A model generated the notes under the pieces. That model searched no databases, was not told where the DNA came from, and saw only the letters and a program-made list of their open reading frames with translations. From NCBI GenBank assembly GCA_036012725.1, contig DASCPW010000055.1, positions 1-37,682 of the forward strand: DNA of 37,682 nucleotides, in the 5' to 3' direction. Position 1 is the stretch's first letter; each line of letters opens with the position of its first letter. The position numbers and the translations under genes were made by a program. The DNA is from GCA-2686765 sp036012725 (lineage in GTDB: Bacteria > Pseudomonadota > Alphaproteobacteria > Rhodospirillales > 2-02-FULL-58-16). Of the stretch, positions 25,700-33,748 are shown piece after piece.

Positions 25700-26542
25700 T
25701 CAAAGCTCCTCGTCGATCTCGGAACCGGTAGCGGCGTTTTGTTTTTCGTAGGCGACGGCGGATTCCTTGACCGCCGCCTCGGCCGAAGATTCGGGCGCCC
25801 TTTCCGCCTCTTCCACCGGCATCTCCTTGGCCCCCCCTTTCGACACCCCGACCTTGGCCGGACGCAAAAGCCGGTCATGGAGAGTGTAACCCGCCTGTAC
25901 AACCTGGAGCACGGTGCCGGAGGGCCGGTCCTTGTCCTCCAATTCGAACAAGGCTTCGTGGAGGTTGTGATCAAACTTCTTATCCAAAGCCTCGATCTGT
26001 TTGACACCAAATCTCTCAAGGATGTTGAGCAACTCGCGCTCGGTCATCTCGACGCCGACCCGCAGGGTTTCGAGATTGTCCGCCCCCGCCGCGCCATTGG
26101 CGTCTTCGGCCTGCTTGCCGTCTTCGGCCTCTTCGCTGGCGACATCGCCTGGGACGCCGTCCGTTTCCGGCGCCTCGCCGTTGCCGCAGGTTTCGGCATC
26201 GATACTGTCCAAGGCGCGGCGCAGGTTATCAGCCACGGACAGCACGTCGCGGGCAAAATTGGTGATCGCATACTTGGTGGCATCTGTCACGTCGCGGCTG
26301 GCCCGGCGGCGAATATTTTCGCTTTCCGCCAAGGCGCGCAATAGCTTGTCCTTGAGATCAGCCACTTCCGCCCCCAGCTTTTCGGCCTCGGCGGCTTGAT
26401 CGGTCTCTTCGGATTCGTTTTCCAGCGCCGCCGTTTCAGCCTCCGCCGCCTCGGTTTCCTCTTCGTCCGGCCTCGGCGGCGCTTTGTCGGCGGCCTTGGG
26501 AGACGTCTTCTTGGAAGCTGGTTTTTCTGTTTTTTCGGCCAT
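25700..26542 (-). CDS. grpE: Nucleotide exchange factor GrpE
   Basis: This 280-residue GrpE speeds ADP release from DnaK. The first 80 residues or so are low-complexity, rich in Lys, Pro, Glu and Ala. A long coiled coil follows (EVADLKDKLLRALAESENIRRRASRD), then the beta-rich head with HEALFELEDKDRPSGTVLQVVQAGYTLHDRLLRPAKVGVSK. At 280 residues it is longer than the roughly 200 of E. coli. The extra length comes from the acidic N-terminus and an internal Glu/Asp/Gly-rich insert around 110-150. hrcA is 17 bases upstream in the same direction. Confidence 0.95.
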   Translation of the reverse strand: MAEKTEKPASKKTSPKAADKAPPRPDEEETEAAEAETAALENESEETDQAAEAEKLGAEVADLKDKLLRALAESENIRRRASRDVTDATKYAITNFARDVLSVADNLRRALDSIDAETCGNGEAPETDGVPGDVASEEAEDGKQAEDANGAAGADNLETLRVGVEMTERELLNILERFGVKQIEALDKKFDHNLHEALFELEDKDRPSGTVLQVVQAGYTLHDRLLRPAKVGVSKGGAKEMPVEEAERAPESSAEAAVKESAVAYEKQNAATGSEIDEEL

Positions 26543-26559
26543 TTCGGTATTGCCTTCCG

Positions 26560-27594
26560 TTATCCAATCAGGCGACTGATCAGTTTAGATGTGTAATCGA
26601 CCATGGGAATGATACGGGCGTAATTTATGCGGGTCGGGCCGATCACCCCAATGGCACCGATGATCTTTTCGCCGCCGCCTTGGTAGGTGCCGACGATCAT
26701 CGAGCAACCGGCCAAACTAAACAACTGATTGTCGGCGCCAATAAAGATCTGAATAGATTCCGCAGTATCGGCAAGCGATAGCAACTTAAGCATCGTTTCC
26801 TTGGTTTCCAAGGCCTCGAAAAGCGTGCGGATCTGTTCAAGATCGGCGGCGGCGGTAACGTCATCCAACAAGTTGGCCTGCCCGCGCACGATCAAGGTGC
26901 CCTCGTTGCCGCCACCGGCCCATGTGGCCAGCCCCGTTTCCACCACCCGGCTCGTCAATTCATCGAGTTGGGCGCGATGTTTACCCAACTCCTCCACAAT
27001 TTGGTCGTTAGCTTCGCTCAAGGTATGTCCGACCATCCGGGCGCTGAGATAATTGGTCGCCTCGACCAAGGCCGAGGGAGGGAGGTGGCTCGGCGTCTCG
27101 ATGATGCGATTCTCCAGAACGCCGTTCTCGCTGACCATGATGACCATGGCTCGGCCGGGGCTCAGATTGACCAGTTCGATATGGCGAAGCGGGCTTTCCG
27201 TCTTCGGCGCCATCACCAGGCTGGCGCATTTGGAAAGCCCGGACAAAACCGACGTGGCCTCTTCGAGAAGTCCCTCGATGCTGGTCCCTGAGGCCGAGCA
27301 TTGGCCGTCTATGCTTTGGCGTTCGGCTTCGGTCAGGTTGCCGACCTCCAAAATGCCGTCGACGAACAGCCGCAATCCCGCTTCCGTCGGCAGCCGCCCG
27401 GCGGAAATATGCGGCGCGCACAACAGTCCGGCCTCTTCCAGGTCGGCCATGACGTTGCGGATGGTCGCCGGCGACAGCGAATGGCTCATGCGCCGGGCCA
27501 ACGTGCGCGAGCCGATGGGCTCCCCTGTTTCGATATAAGAATCGACGATATGGCGGAAGATTTCCCGCGAGCGTTCGTTTAACTTAGAAATCAT
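26560..27594 (-). CDS. hrcA: Heat-inducible transcription repressor HrcA
   Basis: This 344-residue repressor binds CIRCE operators and is kept active by GroEL. An N-terminal winged-helix domain (SREIFRHIVDSYIETGEPIGSRTLAR and LSPATIRNVMADLEEAGLL) precedes the inducer/dimerisation region, which ends with GAIGVIGPTRINYARIIPMVDYTSKL. The length is typical. An AAGGA lies just before the ATG. I could not find a CIRCE-like inverted repeat (TTAGCACTC-N9-GAGTGCTAA) in this window, so its target is probably groESL elsewhere, as is common in alphaproteobacteria. It is divergent from rph. Confidence 0.96.
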   Translation of the reverse strand: MISKLNERSREIFRHIVDSYIETGEPIGSRTLARRMSHSLSPATIRNVMADLEEAGLLCAPHISAGRLPTEAGLRLFVDGILEVGNLTEAERQSIDGQCSASGTSIEGLLEEATSVLSGLSKCASLVMAPKTESPLRHIELVNLSPGRAMVIMVSENGVLENRIIETPSHLPPSALVEATNYLSARMVGHTLSEANDQIVEELGKHRAQLDELTSRVVETGLATWAGGGNEGTLIVRGQANLLDDVTAAADLEQIRTLFEALETKETMLKLLSLADTAESIQIFIGADNQLFSLAGCSMIVGTYQGGGEKIIGAIGVIGPTRINYARIIPMVDYTSKLISRLIG

Positions 27595-27698
27595 GGTCCT
27601 TATTCTTCGCGTCCCGGCGGCGATCCGCCTTTGCAGGTTTTATTCTCCCAAGCGCCCAACGCCTAGGGAATTTAGTAATCCTGACCGACAGCGTCAAC

Positions 27699-27737
27699 GC
27701 AACCCCATGCCGCCGGGGCTTTACGCCCTGGGGTTGC
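27699..27737. promoter_or_regulatory. Inverted repeat in the hrcA-rph intergenic region
   Basis: GCAACCCCA (27699-27707) and TGGGGTTGC (27729-27737) form a perfect 9-bp inverted repeat with a 21-base spacer. The spacer can itself pair GGGGC with GCCC. It ends 16 bases before the rph start, so it would lie in the rph leader. It may be an mRNA hairpin or a protein-binding site; there is no T-run, so a terminator is unlikely. Confidence 0.55.
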
Positions 27738-27753
27738 CAGGTTAGAAAACCGC

Positions 27754-28494
27754 ATGAATTCATCGAACGCCACGAGACCTTCCGGCCGCGCCGCCGACCA
27801 GCTTCGCCATGTCGGTCTGGAAGCGGACGCCAGCAAGTACGCCGAAGGTTCCTGCATGGCCAGCTTCGGCGACACGCAAGTATTGTGCACCGCCAGCGTC
27901 GAGCAAAAGGTTCCGCCTTGGATGCGCAATAGCGACCGCGGCTGGGTGACAGCCGAATACGGCATGTTGCCCCGCTCCACCTCCTCGCGCACCAACCGGG
28001 AAGCGGCGCGCGGCAAACAGTCGGGACGAACCCAGGAAATCCAGCGCCTGATCGGCCGCAGCCTGCGCGCCGTCACTGACTTGGCAATGATCAAGGGAAT
28101 GCAGATCAAAATTGATTGCGACGTCATCCAAGCCGACGGTGGCACCCGCACGGTCGCCGTCACCGGAGCTTACGTGGCCCTCTATGGGGCCTTTCAAAAA
28201 CTGGTCCATATCGGCGTTTTGCAAGCCATGCCCCTCATGGATCAGGTGGCGGCGGTTTCCTGCGGCCTTTACAAAGGCGTACCAGTCCTCGATCTGGATT
28301 ATGACGAGGACAGCAGGGCGGACGCCGACGCCAACTTCGTATTGACGGCGAAGGGCGGCATCGTCGAAATTCAGGGTACCGCCGAGAGCGAGCCCTTCCA
28401 GGAAAGCCAGTTCCTCGAACTGCTGGAGCTGGCGCGCAAGGGAATCAGCGAACTGACGGCATTACAGCGCCAAGCCCTGGGATTAAATGGGTGA
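27754..28494 (+). CDS. rph: Ribonuclease PH
   Basis: This 246-residue phosphorolytic 3'-5' exoribonuclease trims tRNA 3' ends and assists rRNA turnover. Seen are RPSGRAADQLR, the conserved GDTQVLCTASVE, the arginine-rich AEYGMLPRST...RTNREAARGKQSGRTQEIQRLIGRSLRA, and IDCDVIQADGGTRTVAVTGAYVAL. The catalytic and phosphate-binding arginines are present. The Shine-Dalgarno is weak, with AGG about 14 bases before the ATG. Its 3' end overlaps the start of rdgB by eight bases. Confidence 0.97.
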   Translation: MNSSNATRPSGRAADQLRHVGLEADASKYAEGSCMASFGDTQVLCTASVEQKVPPWMRNSDRGWVTAEYGMLPRSTSSRTNREAARGKQSGRTQEIQRLIGRSLRAVTDLAMIKGMQIKIDCDVIQADGGTRTVAVTGAYVALYGAFQKLVHIGVLQAMPLMDQVAAVSCGLYKGVPVLDLDYDEDSRADADANFVLTAKGGIVEIQGTAESEPFQESQFLELLELARKGISELTALQRQALGLNG

Positions 28495-29098
28495 CAGGTT
28501 GAACAGGCGCTTTGAGGACGGCAAGCTGGTGATCGCCAGCCACAACCCGGGCAAAGTCCACGAAATCGCCAACCTGCTGGCACCCTTCCAAACGCAAGTC
28601 TTATCGGCCGCGGAATTGGCTCTGCCGTCGCCGGCGGAGGATGGCGAGACCTTTCTAGCCAATGCCGAAATCAAGGCCAAGGCGGCGGCGGAGGCCTCGG
28701 GCCTGCCGGCGCTGGCCGACGATTCCGGGCTGATGGTGACGGCGCTCGGCAGCGCGCCGGGCGTTCACTCGGCACGGTGGGCCGGGCCCGGCGGGGATTT
28801 CGCCGCCGCCATGAAAAAGCTGGAAGAAGCGTTGGCGGGCAAGAAAGACCGCCGCGCCCGCTTCGCTTGCGCGCTCGCCCTTTACTGGCCCGACGGCCAT
28901 TGCCAGACTTTCGAGGGCTTCGTCAACGGCCACCTGGTCTGGCCGCCGAGGGGCACGAAAGGTTTTGGTTACGATCCGGTTTTCGCCGCCGATGGCCACG
29001 ACGTAACTTTCGGCGAGATGGAAGCCACCGGCAAGCAGGCGATCAGCCACCGGGCCGAGGCCTTTGGCAAACTGATAAAAGCTTGCTTCGAAGAATAA
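28487..29098 (+). CDS. rdgB: Non-canonical purine NTP pyrophosphatase (RdgB/HAM1)
   Basis: This 203-residue house-cleaning enzyme hydrolyses dITP, ITP and XTP to the monophosphates, preventing base-analogue incorporation. The motifs are IASHNPGKVHEI near 16-27, LADDSGLMVTALGSAPGVHSARWAG near 76-100, and RGTKGFGYDPVF near 155-166, which carry the substrate- and Mg-binding residues. The start overlaps the rph stop by eight bases, and its own stop abuts the hemW ATG with no gap (TAAATG), so rph-rdgB-hemW is tightly coupled. Confidence 0.96.
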   Translation: MGDRLNRRFEDGKLVIASHNPGKVHEIANLLAPFQTQVLSAAELALPSPAEDGETFLANAEIKAKAAAEASGLPALADDSGLMVTALGSAPGVHSARWAGPGGDFAAAMKKLEEALAGKKDRRARFACALALYWPDGHCQTFEGFVNGHLVWPPRGTKGFGYDPVFAADGHDVTFGEMEATGKQAISHRAEAFGKLIKACFEE

Positions 29099-30244
29099 AT
29101 GCCGTTTGTTCCCGGCCTCGCCGTTTACGTCCACTGGCCGTTCTGCCGGTCGAAATGCCCCTACTGCGACTTCAACAGCCAAGTCGCCGAGAACATCGAC
29201 CAACATCGCTGGCAAACCGCCCTGTTGCGGGAGCTGGCGTACTTCGCCGAGGAAACCCGAGAGCGTCCGGTTAGCAGCCTTTTTTTCGGCGGCGGCACGC
29301 CGTCGCTGATGCAACCCGAGACCGTGGCGGCGCTGATCGCCGAGGTCCGCTGCCGCTGGCCGCTGACAGACGGCCTGGAAATCACCCTCGAAGCCAATCC
29401 CACATCGGCCGATGCCGGACGCTTCCGAGCCTTTCGCGAAGCCGGGGTCAACCGCCTGTCAGTAGGGGTTCAATCCTTTGATGACCAGACTCTCGGTTTT
29501 CTCGGGCGGCGCCATACTGCGGCCGAAGGGCGGGCCGCCATTGACTTGGCGGCAAAATATTTTTGCCGTTTTTCCTTTGACCTGATTTACGGCCGGCCCG
29601 GACAGACCGCCGCCGCTTGGCAAAAAGAACTGGACGAGGCATTAAGTGCCGCCGGCGAGCACCTTTCCCTTTACCAGCTCGGCATCGAGCCGGGAACGGA
29701 GTTCCATTGCGCCGGCATTAAGGAAACAGACGACGAAACGGCGGCGGCACTCTATGACGCCACCCAAGATATTCTCGCCGCCGCCGGCTTGCCGGCTTAC
29801 GAAATTTCCAACCACGCCCGGCCCGGCGGCGAGTGCCGGCATAATCTCGGCTATTGGCTTGGCGGTGATTATCTCGGGCTCGGTCCCGGCGCCCACGGCC
29901 GCCTCACTGGTAATGGCCGGACTGAAGCCGTCCAGCGCATCGGCAAACCGGAAAGCTGGCTGGCGGCGGTCGAAGAAGGTGGCCATGGGACAGCCAAACA
30001 GGTTCATCTCGGCCCCCAGGAGCGCCTTGACGAGGTGGTGATGATGGGATTGCGGTTGACCGAAGGGATCAGGCGGGAACGCTTTTCCCTGCTCGCAGGA
30101 CGGCAATTGGAAGAGGCATTGGACGCGGCCAGACTGGATCACCTGATCGGCGGTGGTTTTCTCATCCTTGACGGCGTCGGCCTCAGGGCGACCGCCGCCG
30201 GGCGACGGCGATTGAATGCCGTGCTGGCGGAGCTTTTGGTTTAA
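29099..30244 (+). CDS. hemW: HemW-type radical SAM protein
   Basis: This 381-residue radical SAM protein is related to oxygen-independent coproporphyrinogen oxidase. The cluster motif is Cys16, Cys20, Cys23 in CRSKCPYCDF. A phenylalanine follows after the aspartate where HemN enzymes have a fourth cysteine, which is the HemW signature. FFGGGTPSLM and GVNRLSVGVQSF follow, and the HemN C-terminal domain is present (ERLDEVVMMGLRLTEGI). HemW proteins bind haem and insert it into respiratory enzymes rather than oxidising coproporphyrinogen. The stop shares TTAA with the convergent LppC-type gene. Confidence 0.93.
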   Translation: MPFVPGLAVYVHWPFCRSKCPYCDFNSQVAENIDQHRWQTALLRELAYFAEETRERPVSSLFFGGGTPSLMQPETVAALIAEVRCRWPLTDGLEITLEANPTSADAGRFRAFREAGVNRLSVGVQSFDDQTLGFLGRRHTAAEGRAAIDLAAKYFCRFSFDLIYGRPGQTAAAWQKELDEALSAAGEHLSLYQLGIEPGTEFHCAGIKETDDETAAALYDATQDILAAAGLPAYEISNHARPGGECRHNLGYWLGGDYLGLGPGAHGRLTGNGRTEAVQRIGKPESWLAAVEEGGHGTAKQVHLGPQERLDEVVMMGLRLTEGIRRERFSLLAGRQLEEALDAARLDHLIGGGFLILDGVGLRATAAGRRRLNAVLAELLV

Positions 30245-31761
30245 TTGGCCGCTTCCTGGAATGTTTTCGGCGCCACGCTGATGACCTTGGCGCCGTGGCG
30301 GCTGATCTGCATCACCGCCAGGCCGCGTTCGACCCGGCCATCGGCAAGCAAGCGGAAAATGCCGTCGGAACCGACAAAGCCACTAGGAGTCGTCAAGGCC
30401 TGGACGGTGAAATCGGCGCCGCCTTTCTTCCTGGCCAGCAACACCGCGAGGAGAGTGGCGTCGTAGGCGAGAGTTGCGCGGCGCGGTGCTTTTTGCCCGT
30501 AAATCTTTTCATACTGGTGCTCGAAATCGGTCCGCGCGGTAGGCGAAGACGCCGCGAACCATCCCCCGACCAGGGCCGGTTCGGCGCCGACCCCCGGCTC
30601 GTCCCATAGGCCGGTGCCGAGAATGCGGATTTTGCTCGGATCGATGTCGTAAAAAGGCAGCCAGGCGGCGACGGTTTGAAGTCTTGTTCCTCCATCGGCC
30701 AGCAACAGGGCGTCGAAGGGCAATTCGCCGATGGTTTGCATTTTCTCCAGCCGCTTGAGGGCCCGCCTGGCGACATCGTTGTCTTGTTTCTCCAATTCCT
30801 TCCTCTGCGTCAGCAGCGCCTTGCGCCTGGCGTCGTAATCAGCAAGCGCGCGCACGTTATCAGAGAGGTCGCCGGCGGCGGGATCGTAATAGCGAACCCG
30901 GGTCACTTGTGCGTCGGCAGCGACGGCGGCACTGCGAAGGGTGCCGACCACCGCCACCCCGTAGTCATTGTCGGGCACCAAGGCGGCAAACCGCAAAATT
31001 CCCCGCGAGCGGGCGAAGGAAACCACTCTCGCAACCTCGGCGTTGGGATAAAAGCCCATGGTGTAGACACCTTCCCCCGCCACCGAGCTGTCGTTGGAAA
31101 AGGAGAGCACGGCGACGTTGGCGGCAAGCGCCTGCGGGGCCAATGCCCTGACCGAGGACGAAAGCAGGGGACCGAGGATGACCGAAGCGCTGTCGCCAAT
31201 GGCCATGCTAGCGGCGTCGATTGCATCTTCCGGTGTCCCTTTGGTGTCGTAAAACAAAAGTTCCAGATTGTCGTCGGCAAAGTCAAAAAGGGCGAGCTGG
31301 GCGGCGTTGAGCATGGCCTCTCCCAAATGGGCGTTGCTCCCGGACAGCGGCAGAAGCAACGCCACTCTGATCCCCGACGTCACCGGCGGCGGCGAAACCG
31401 ACGGCGCGAGTTGACGGTTTTCGGGAGCTTGCCGGTGCAGAAAGGGCAAGAGAGAAGGCACTTTCTTGTCAGCGGACTGGCTCCCCGCAACGCCGGGCTC
31501 CGCTCTCAACGACAGCCGCGAGTTGGGCGCGGCGGCGGGAGGCGGCGCCAGCGGCGGCACAGTGACACTGGGCGGCGAGGGCACCGCCGACGGCGGCGGC
31601 ACCTTGGGCGGCGGCGGCGAAGAGGATTCGGGTATTTTAGGCATCCAATCTTGCATCAGGCTGGGGAGTCGGGGAAACTCACAGGCCGTCATCAACAGGC
31701 CGACGGCAAGCAGCCATGGCGCGACCGTCCAAAAAGACCGGAAAGAAAAAAGTCCGTTCAT
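30241..31761 (-). CDS. LppC/LpoA-type lipoprotein (penicillin-binding protein activator)
   Basis: This 506-residue lipoprotein has a signal peptide ending in LMTAC (Cys27) and a long proline/serine-rich linker (about 40-120). A type-1 periplasmic-binding-like domain follows, starting GIRVALLLPLSGSNAHLGEAML. In enterobacteria the related YraM/LpoA activates a penicillin-binding protein from the outer membrane. Here only the periplasmic-binding part and no TPR domain is evident, as in other alphaproteobacteria. ATG 31761 gives a proper signal peptide; upstream in-frame starts would not. It is divergent from rsmI, as yraM is from yraL in E. coli. Confidence 0.88.
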   Translation of the reverse strand: MNGLFSFRSFWTVAPWLLAVGLLMTACEFPRLPSLMQDWMPKIPESSSPPPPKVPPPSAVPSPPSVTVPPLAPPPAAAPNSRLSLRAEPGVAGSQSADKKVPSLLPFLHRQAPENRQLAPSVSPPPVTSGIRVALLLPLSGSNAHLGEAMLNAAQLALFDFADDNLELLFYDTKGTPEDAIDAASMAIGDSASVILGPLLSSSVRALAPQALAANVAVLSFSNDSSVAGEGVYTMGFYPNAEVARVVSFARSRGILRFAALVPDNDYGVAVVGTLRSAAVAADAQVTRVRYYDPAAGDLSDNVRALADYDARRKALLTQRKELEKQDNDVARRALKRLEKMQTIGELPFDALLLADGGTRLQTVAAWLPFYDIDPSKIRILGTGLWDEPGVGAEPALVGGWFAASSPTARTDFEHQYEKIYGQKAPRRATLAYDATLLAVLLARKKGGADFTVQALTTPSGFVGSDGIFRLLADGRVERGLAVMQISRHGAKVISVAPKTFQEAAN

Positions 31762-31802
31762 CGGATAACGAAAAGCCTCCTCGCGGGCCAACCGTTCAGG
31801 AC

Positions 31803-32690
31803 ATGCCGGAGCCTTGCCCCGGCGGCGGCGGACGTCAACCGCCCGACACAAAGCCCTCTCCCGGTCTTTACCTCGTCGCCACCCCCATTGGCAATGCCGC
31901 CGACATCACTTTGCGGGCACTCGCGGTGCTGACCAAGGCCGACCTGGTCGCCTGCGAGGACACCCGGGTGACCAGCCGGCTGCTCGCCATTCATGGAATC
32001 GCCACGCCACTTGTCCCCTATCATGAACATAACGCCGAAAAGGCTCGTCCGGCTTTGATAAAACGCTTAAAAAAAGGCCAAACCGTGGCGCTGGTATGCA
32101 ATGCCGGAACACCGCTGGTTTCCGATCCCGGCTACAAGCTGGTCAGGGCCTGCGCCGCCGAAAGCTTGCCGGTAACCGCCCTGCCCGGCGCGTCATCGGT
32201 TCTCGCCGCCCTGGTGCTGTCGGGATTACCCACCGACCGCTTCATGTTCCAAGGCTTCCTGCCGGTAAAAGCCATCGCCCGGCGTCAAACCCTGGCCGCT
32301 CTCGCCGCCACCCGGACAACCCTGGTGTTAATGGAAAGCGCCAAGCGCCTGGCGGCGTCGCTTGCCGACATGGCCGAGGCTTTCGGCAACCGCGAGGCCT
32401 CCGTCTGCCGGGAGTTGACCAAATTGTTCGAGGAAGTCCGTCGCGGCCCCTTGCCGGTCCTTGCCACCCATTACCAAAAAGCCGGCGCGCCCAAGGGCGA
32501 AGTGACGGTGGTGGTGGCGCCAGCCGGCAATGAGGCCGCCATTGACGACGACGAACTCGATCGCCTGCTCGGCCAGGCGATGCGTGAATCCTCAACTCGT
32601 GACGCCGCCGCCATGGTCGCCATCGCCACCGGGCAGACGCGGCGCCGGGTTTACGCCCGCGCCCTGGCGCTGAAGCCCGATAAACAATAG
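31803..32690 (+). CDS. rsmI: 16S rRNA 2'-O-ribose methyltransferase RsmI
   Basis: This SAM-dependent tetrapyrrole-methylase-fold enzyme modifies C1402 of 16S rRNA. It has GLYLVATPIGNAADITLRAL, ACEDTRVTSRLL, VSDPGYKLVR and RFMFQGFLP, all family landmarks, and ends ALKPDKQ. From ATG 31803 it is 295 residues. ATG 31716 would add 29 lysine-rich residues and overlap the divergent LppC-type start by 46 bases; I consider it less likely but possible. An AGGA three bases before 31803 is poorly spaced. The last 11 bases (32680-32690) are repeated exactly before yraN. Confidence 0.93.
   Translation: MPEPCPGGGGRQPPDTKPSPGLYLVATPIGNAADITLRALAVLTKADLVACEDTRVTSRLLAIHGIATPLVPYHEHNAEKARPALIKRLKKGQTVALVCNAGTPLVSDPGYKLVRACAAESLPVTALPGASSVLAALVLSGLPTDRFMFQGFLPVKAIARRQTLAALAATRTTLVLMESAKRLAASLADMAEAFGNREASVCRELTKLFEEVRRGPLPVLATHYQKAGAPKGEVTVVVAPAGNEAAIDDDELDRLLGQAMRESSTRDAAAMVAIATGQTRRRVYARALALKPDKQ
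32680..32690 (+). repeat. 11-bp direct repeat, left copy
   Basis: ATAAACAATAG covers the end of rsmI including its TAG stop. The identical 11 bases recur at 33736-33746, three bases before the yraN ATG. Removing one copy and the DNA between restores a tight rsmI-yraN junction. Confidence 0.75.
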
Positions 32691-32861
32691 GATTAGAAGG
32701 TGGCGCCGTGATGACGGATCGGAAATTCATCCCCTAGCTAGATGGTTTGCTCCATGATATAGAGTACTGCCGTTTTTCGCCTGATCCGGAGACCTTGGTC
32801 GGCAAGCAACCCTTGAGACTGGATGAACAGAGGGTTCGCCAGAAACTAATGGAGAGAATTT

Positions 32862-33476
32862 GTGAAGAAATTTTTTGTGGTCTGCGGTGTCGTTTCATGT
32901 GTCTTCCTGACGGCTTGCGCCGTCGTCGGTTCTTCTTTTTCCAAGGAGTACGATAACCTACCGGCCATCGAAAAGGGGTTGGGACGGATTTTCGTCTACC
33001 GCCAGCCATCATTCATGGGATTCGTTGTGCCCCTGGTCATGCGTTTGGATGGGATCAACGTGGGTGATATTCAGGAATCCTCAGTTTTCTACCTAGATGT
33101 CATGACCGGCGCTCATCAGATCGGCCTTGCGGATGGAAAGCAGGACCCCATTGAGATTAATATTAAAGCCGGCAAGGAAACATTCATCAAGATTGGCAAA
33201 AAAAGAATAAACAAGGAAAAGGACTCACAGGGTCCGGCATTCGATTACATCTATTCTGTATCCGAGAAGACCCGAAACGAAGCCTTCCATTCCTTGCAGA
33301 ACCTGCAACTCATCGAAACCAGAATCCGTACCTGGAGGTCGCTTGCCCCGGGCTGGACCGAACAAAAGAAAACGATCGATGAGCGTCTGCGGAAGATCGA
33401 TGACCTGCGACAGAAGGAACTCATTAGCCAGCAGGAATACGACGCCAAGAGAAAAGAGATCTTGGGGGCGCTTTAG
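32862..33476 (+). CDS. DUF2846-like lipoprotein with C-terminal SHOCT-type motif
   Basis: This 204-residue predicted lipoprotein has a signal peptide with lipobox FLTAC (Cys19). The central beta-rich part (GRIFVYRQPSFMGF, VMRLDGINVGDIQESSVFYLDVMTGAHQI) fits the DUF2846 pattern. A helical C-terminus, ERLRKIDDLRQKELISQQEYD...KKEIL-like, matches the short SHOCT-type oligomerisation motif. The start is GTG 32862, with GGAGAG about six bases upstream. Its codon use is more A/T-rich than that of neighbours, and it sits inside the segment flanked by 11-bp direct repeats, so acquisition by transfer is likely. The function is unknown; envelope location is inferred from the lipobox. Confidence 0.78.
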   Translation: MKKFFVVCGVVSCVFLTACAVVGSSFSKEYDNLPAIEKGLGRIFVYRQPSFMGFVVPLVMRLDGINVGDIQESSVFYLDVMTGAHQIGLADGKQDPIEINIKAGKETFIKIGKKRINKEKDSQGPAFDYIYSVSEKTRNEAFHSLQNLQLIETRIRTWRSLAPGWTEQKKTIDERLRKIDDLRQKELISQQEYDAKRKEILGAL

Positions 33477-33625
33477 ATTCCGCCCGTTCCATGAGGCGTC
33501 GGGATTGGATAGGTACAGGTCAAAATACCTCCCCTAAAATGGCTCGAGACATTGTGGGAATGCTATGGATTTAATGGGAATGCACTTCACCATTCTTGTT
33601 CTTGCAAGTGCGTGAACCTGGAACG

Positions 33626-33653
33626 CCCCGGCCCCACGCCGAGGTTTTTCTTT
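33626..33653 (+). terminator. Possible Rho-independent terminator after the DUF2846 lipoprotein gene
   Basis: CCCCGG (33626-33631) can pair with CCGAGG (33639-33644) with one mismatch and a 7-base loop, followed by TTTTTCTTT. The stem is short, so this is a moderate call. It would end the plus-strand transcript of the inserted lipoprotein gene. Confidence 0.4.
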
Positions 33654-33735
33654 AGCTGAAAAATGTCCGGGCAGGGTCAAGAATAGCTGTTAACGATGCT
33701 CTGAAACTTCTTCTGTTAAGCGCATTAAAGCGAAC

Positions 33736-33746
33736 ATAAACAATAG
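33736..33746 (+). repeat. 11-bp direct repeat, right copy
   Basis: ATAAACAATAG is identical to the rsmI end at 32680-32690. It lies just before the yraN ATG at 33749. Confidence 0.75.
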
Positions 33747-33748
33747 AA

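Larger units (their letters stand above)
32691..33746. mobile_element. Inserted ~1.06-kb segment between rsmI and yraN
   Basis: This segment interrupts a gene pair that is normally adjacent (yraL-yraM-yraN cluster). It is lower in G+C than its surroundings; a hand count of 33181-33240 gives 40%. It contains one lipoprotein gene and a possible terminator. The interval plus one flanking repeat is bounded by exact 11-bp copies. No transposase and no terminal inverted repeats were seen, so it may be a passenger left by a larger element or a product of illegitimate recombination. The 171 bases before the lipoprotein gene carry no recognisable gene. Confidence 0.6.

Noticed and set aside
30676..31932. 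A 418-codon plus-strand ORF opposite the LppC-type gene
   Set aside because: It is antisense, extremely Arg/Gly/Pro-rich, and has no recognisable motifs, whereas the minus-strand protein has a lipobox and a binding-protein fold.
32747..32956. A 69-codon plus-strand ORF before and overlapping the DUF2846 lipoprotein gene
   Set aside because: It overlaps the well-supported lipoprotein start in another frame, has no ribosome-binding site and no recognisable family pattern.
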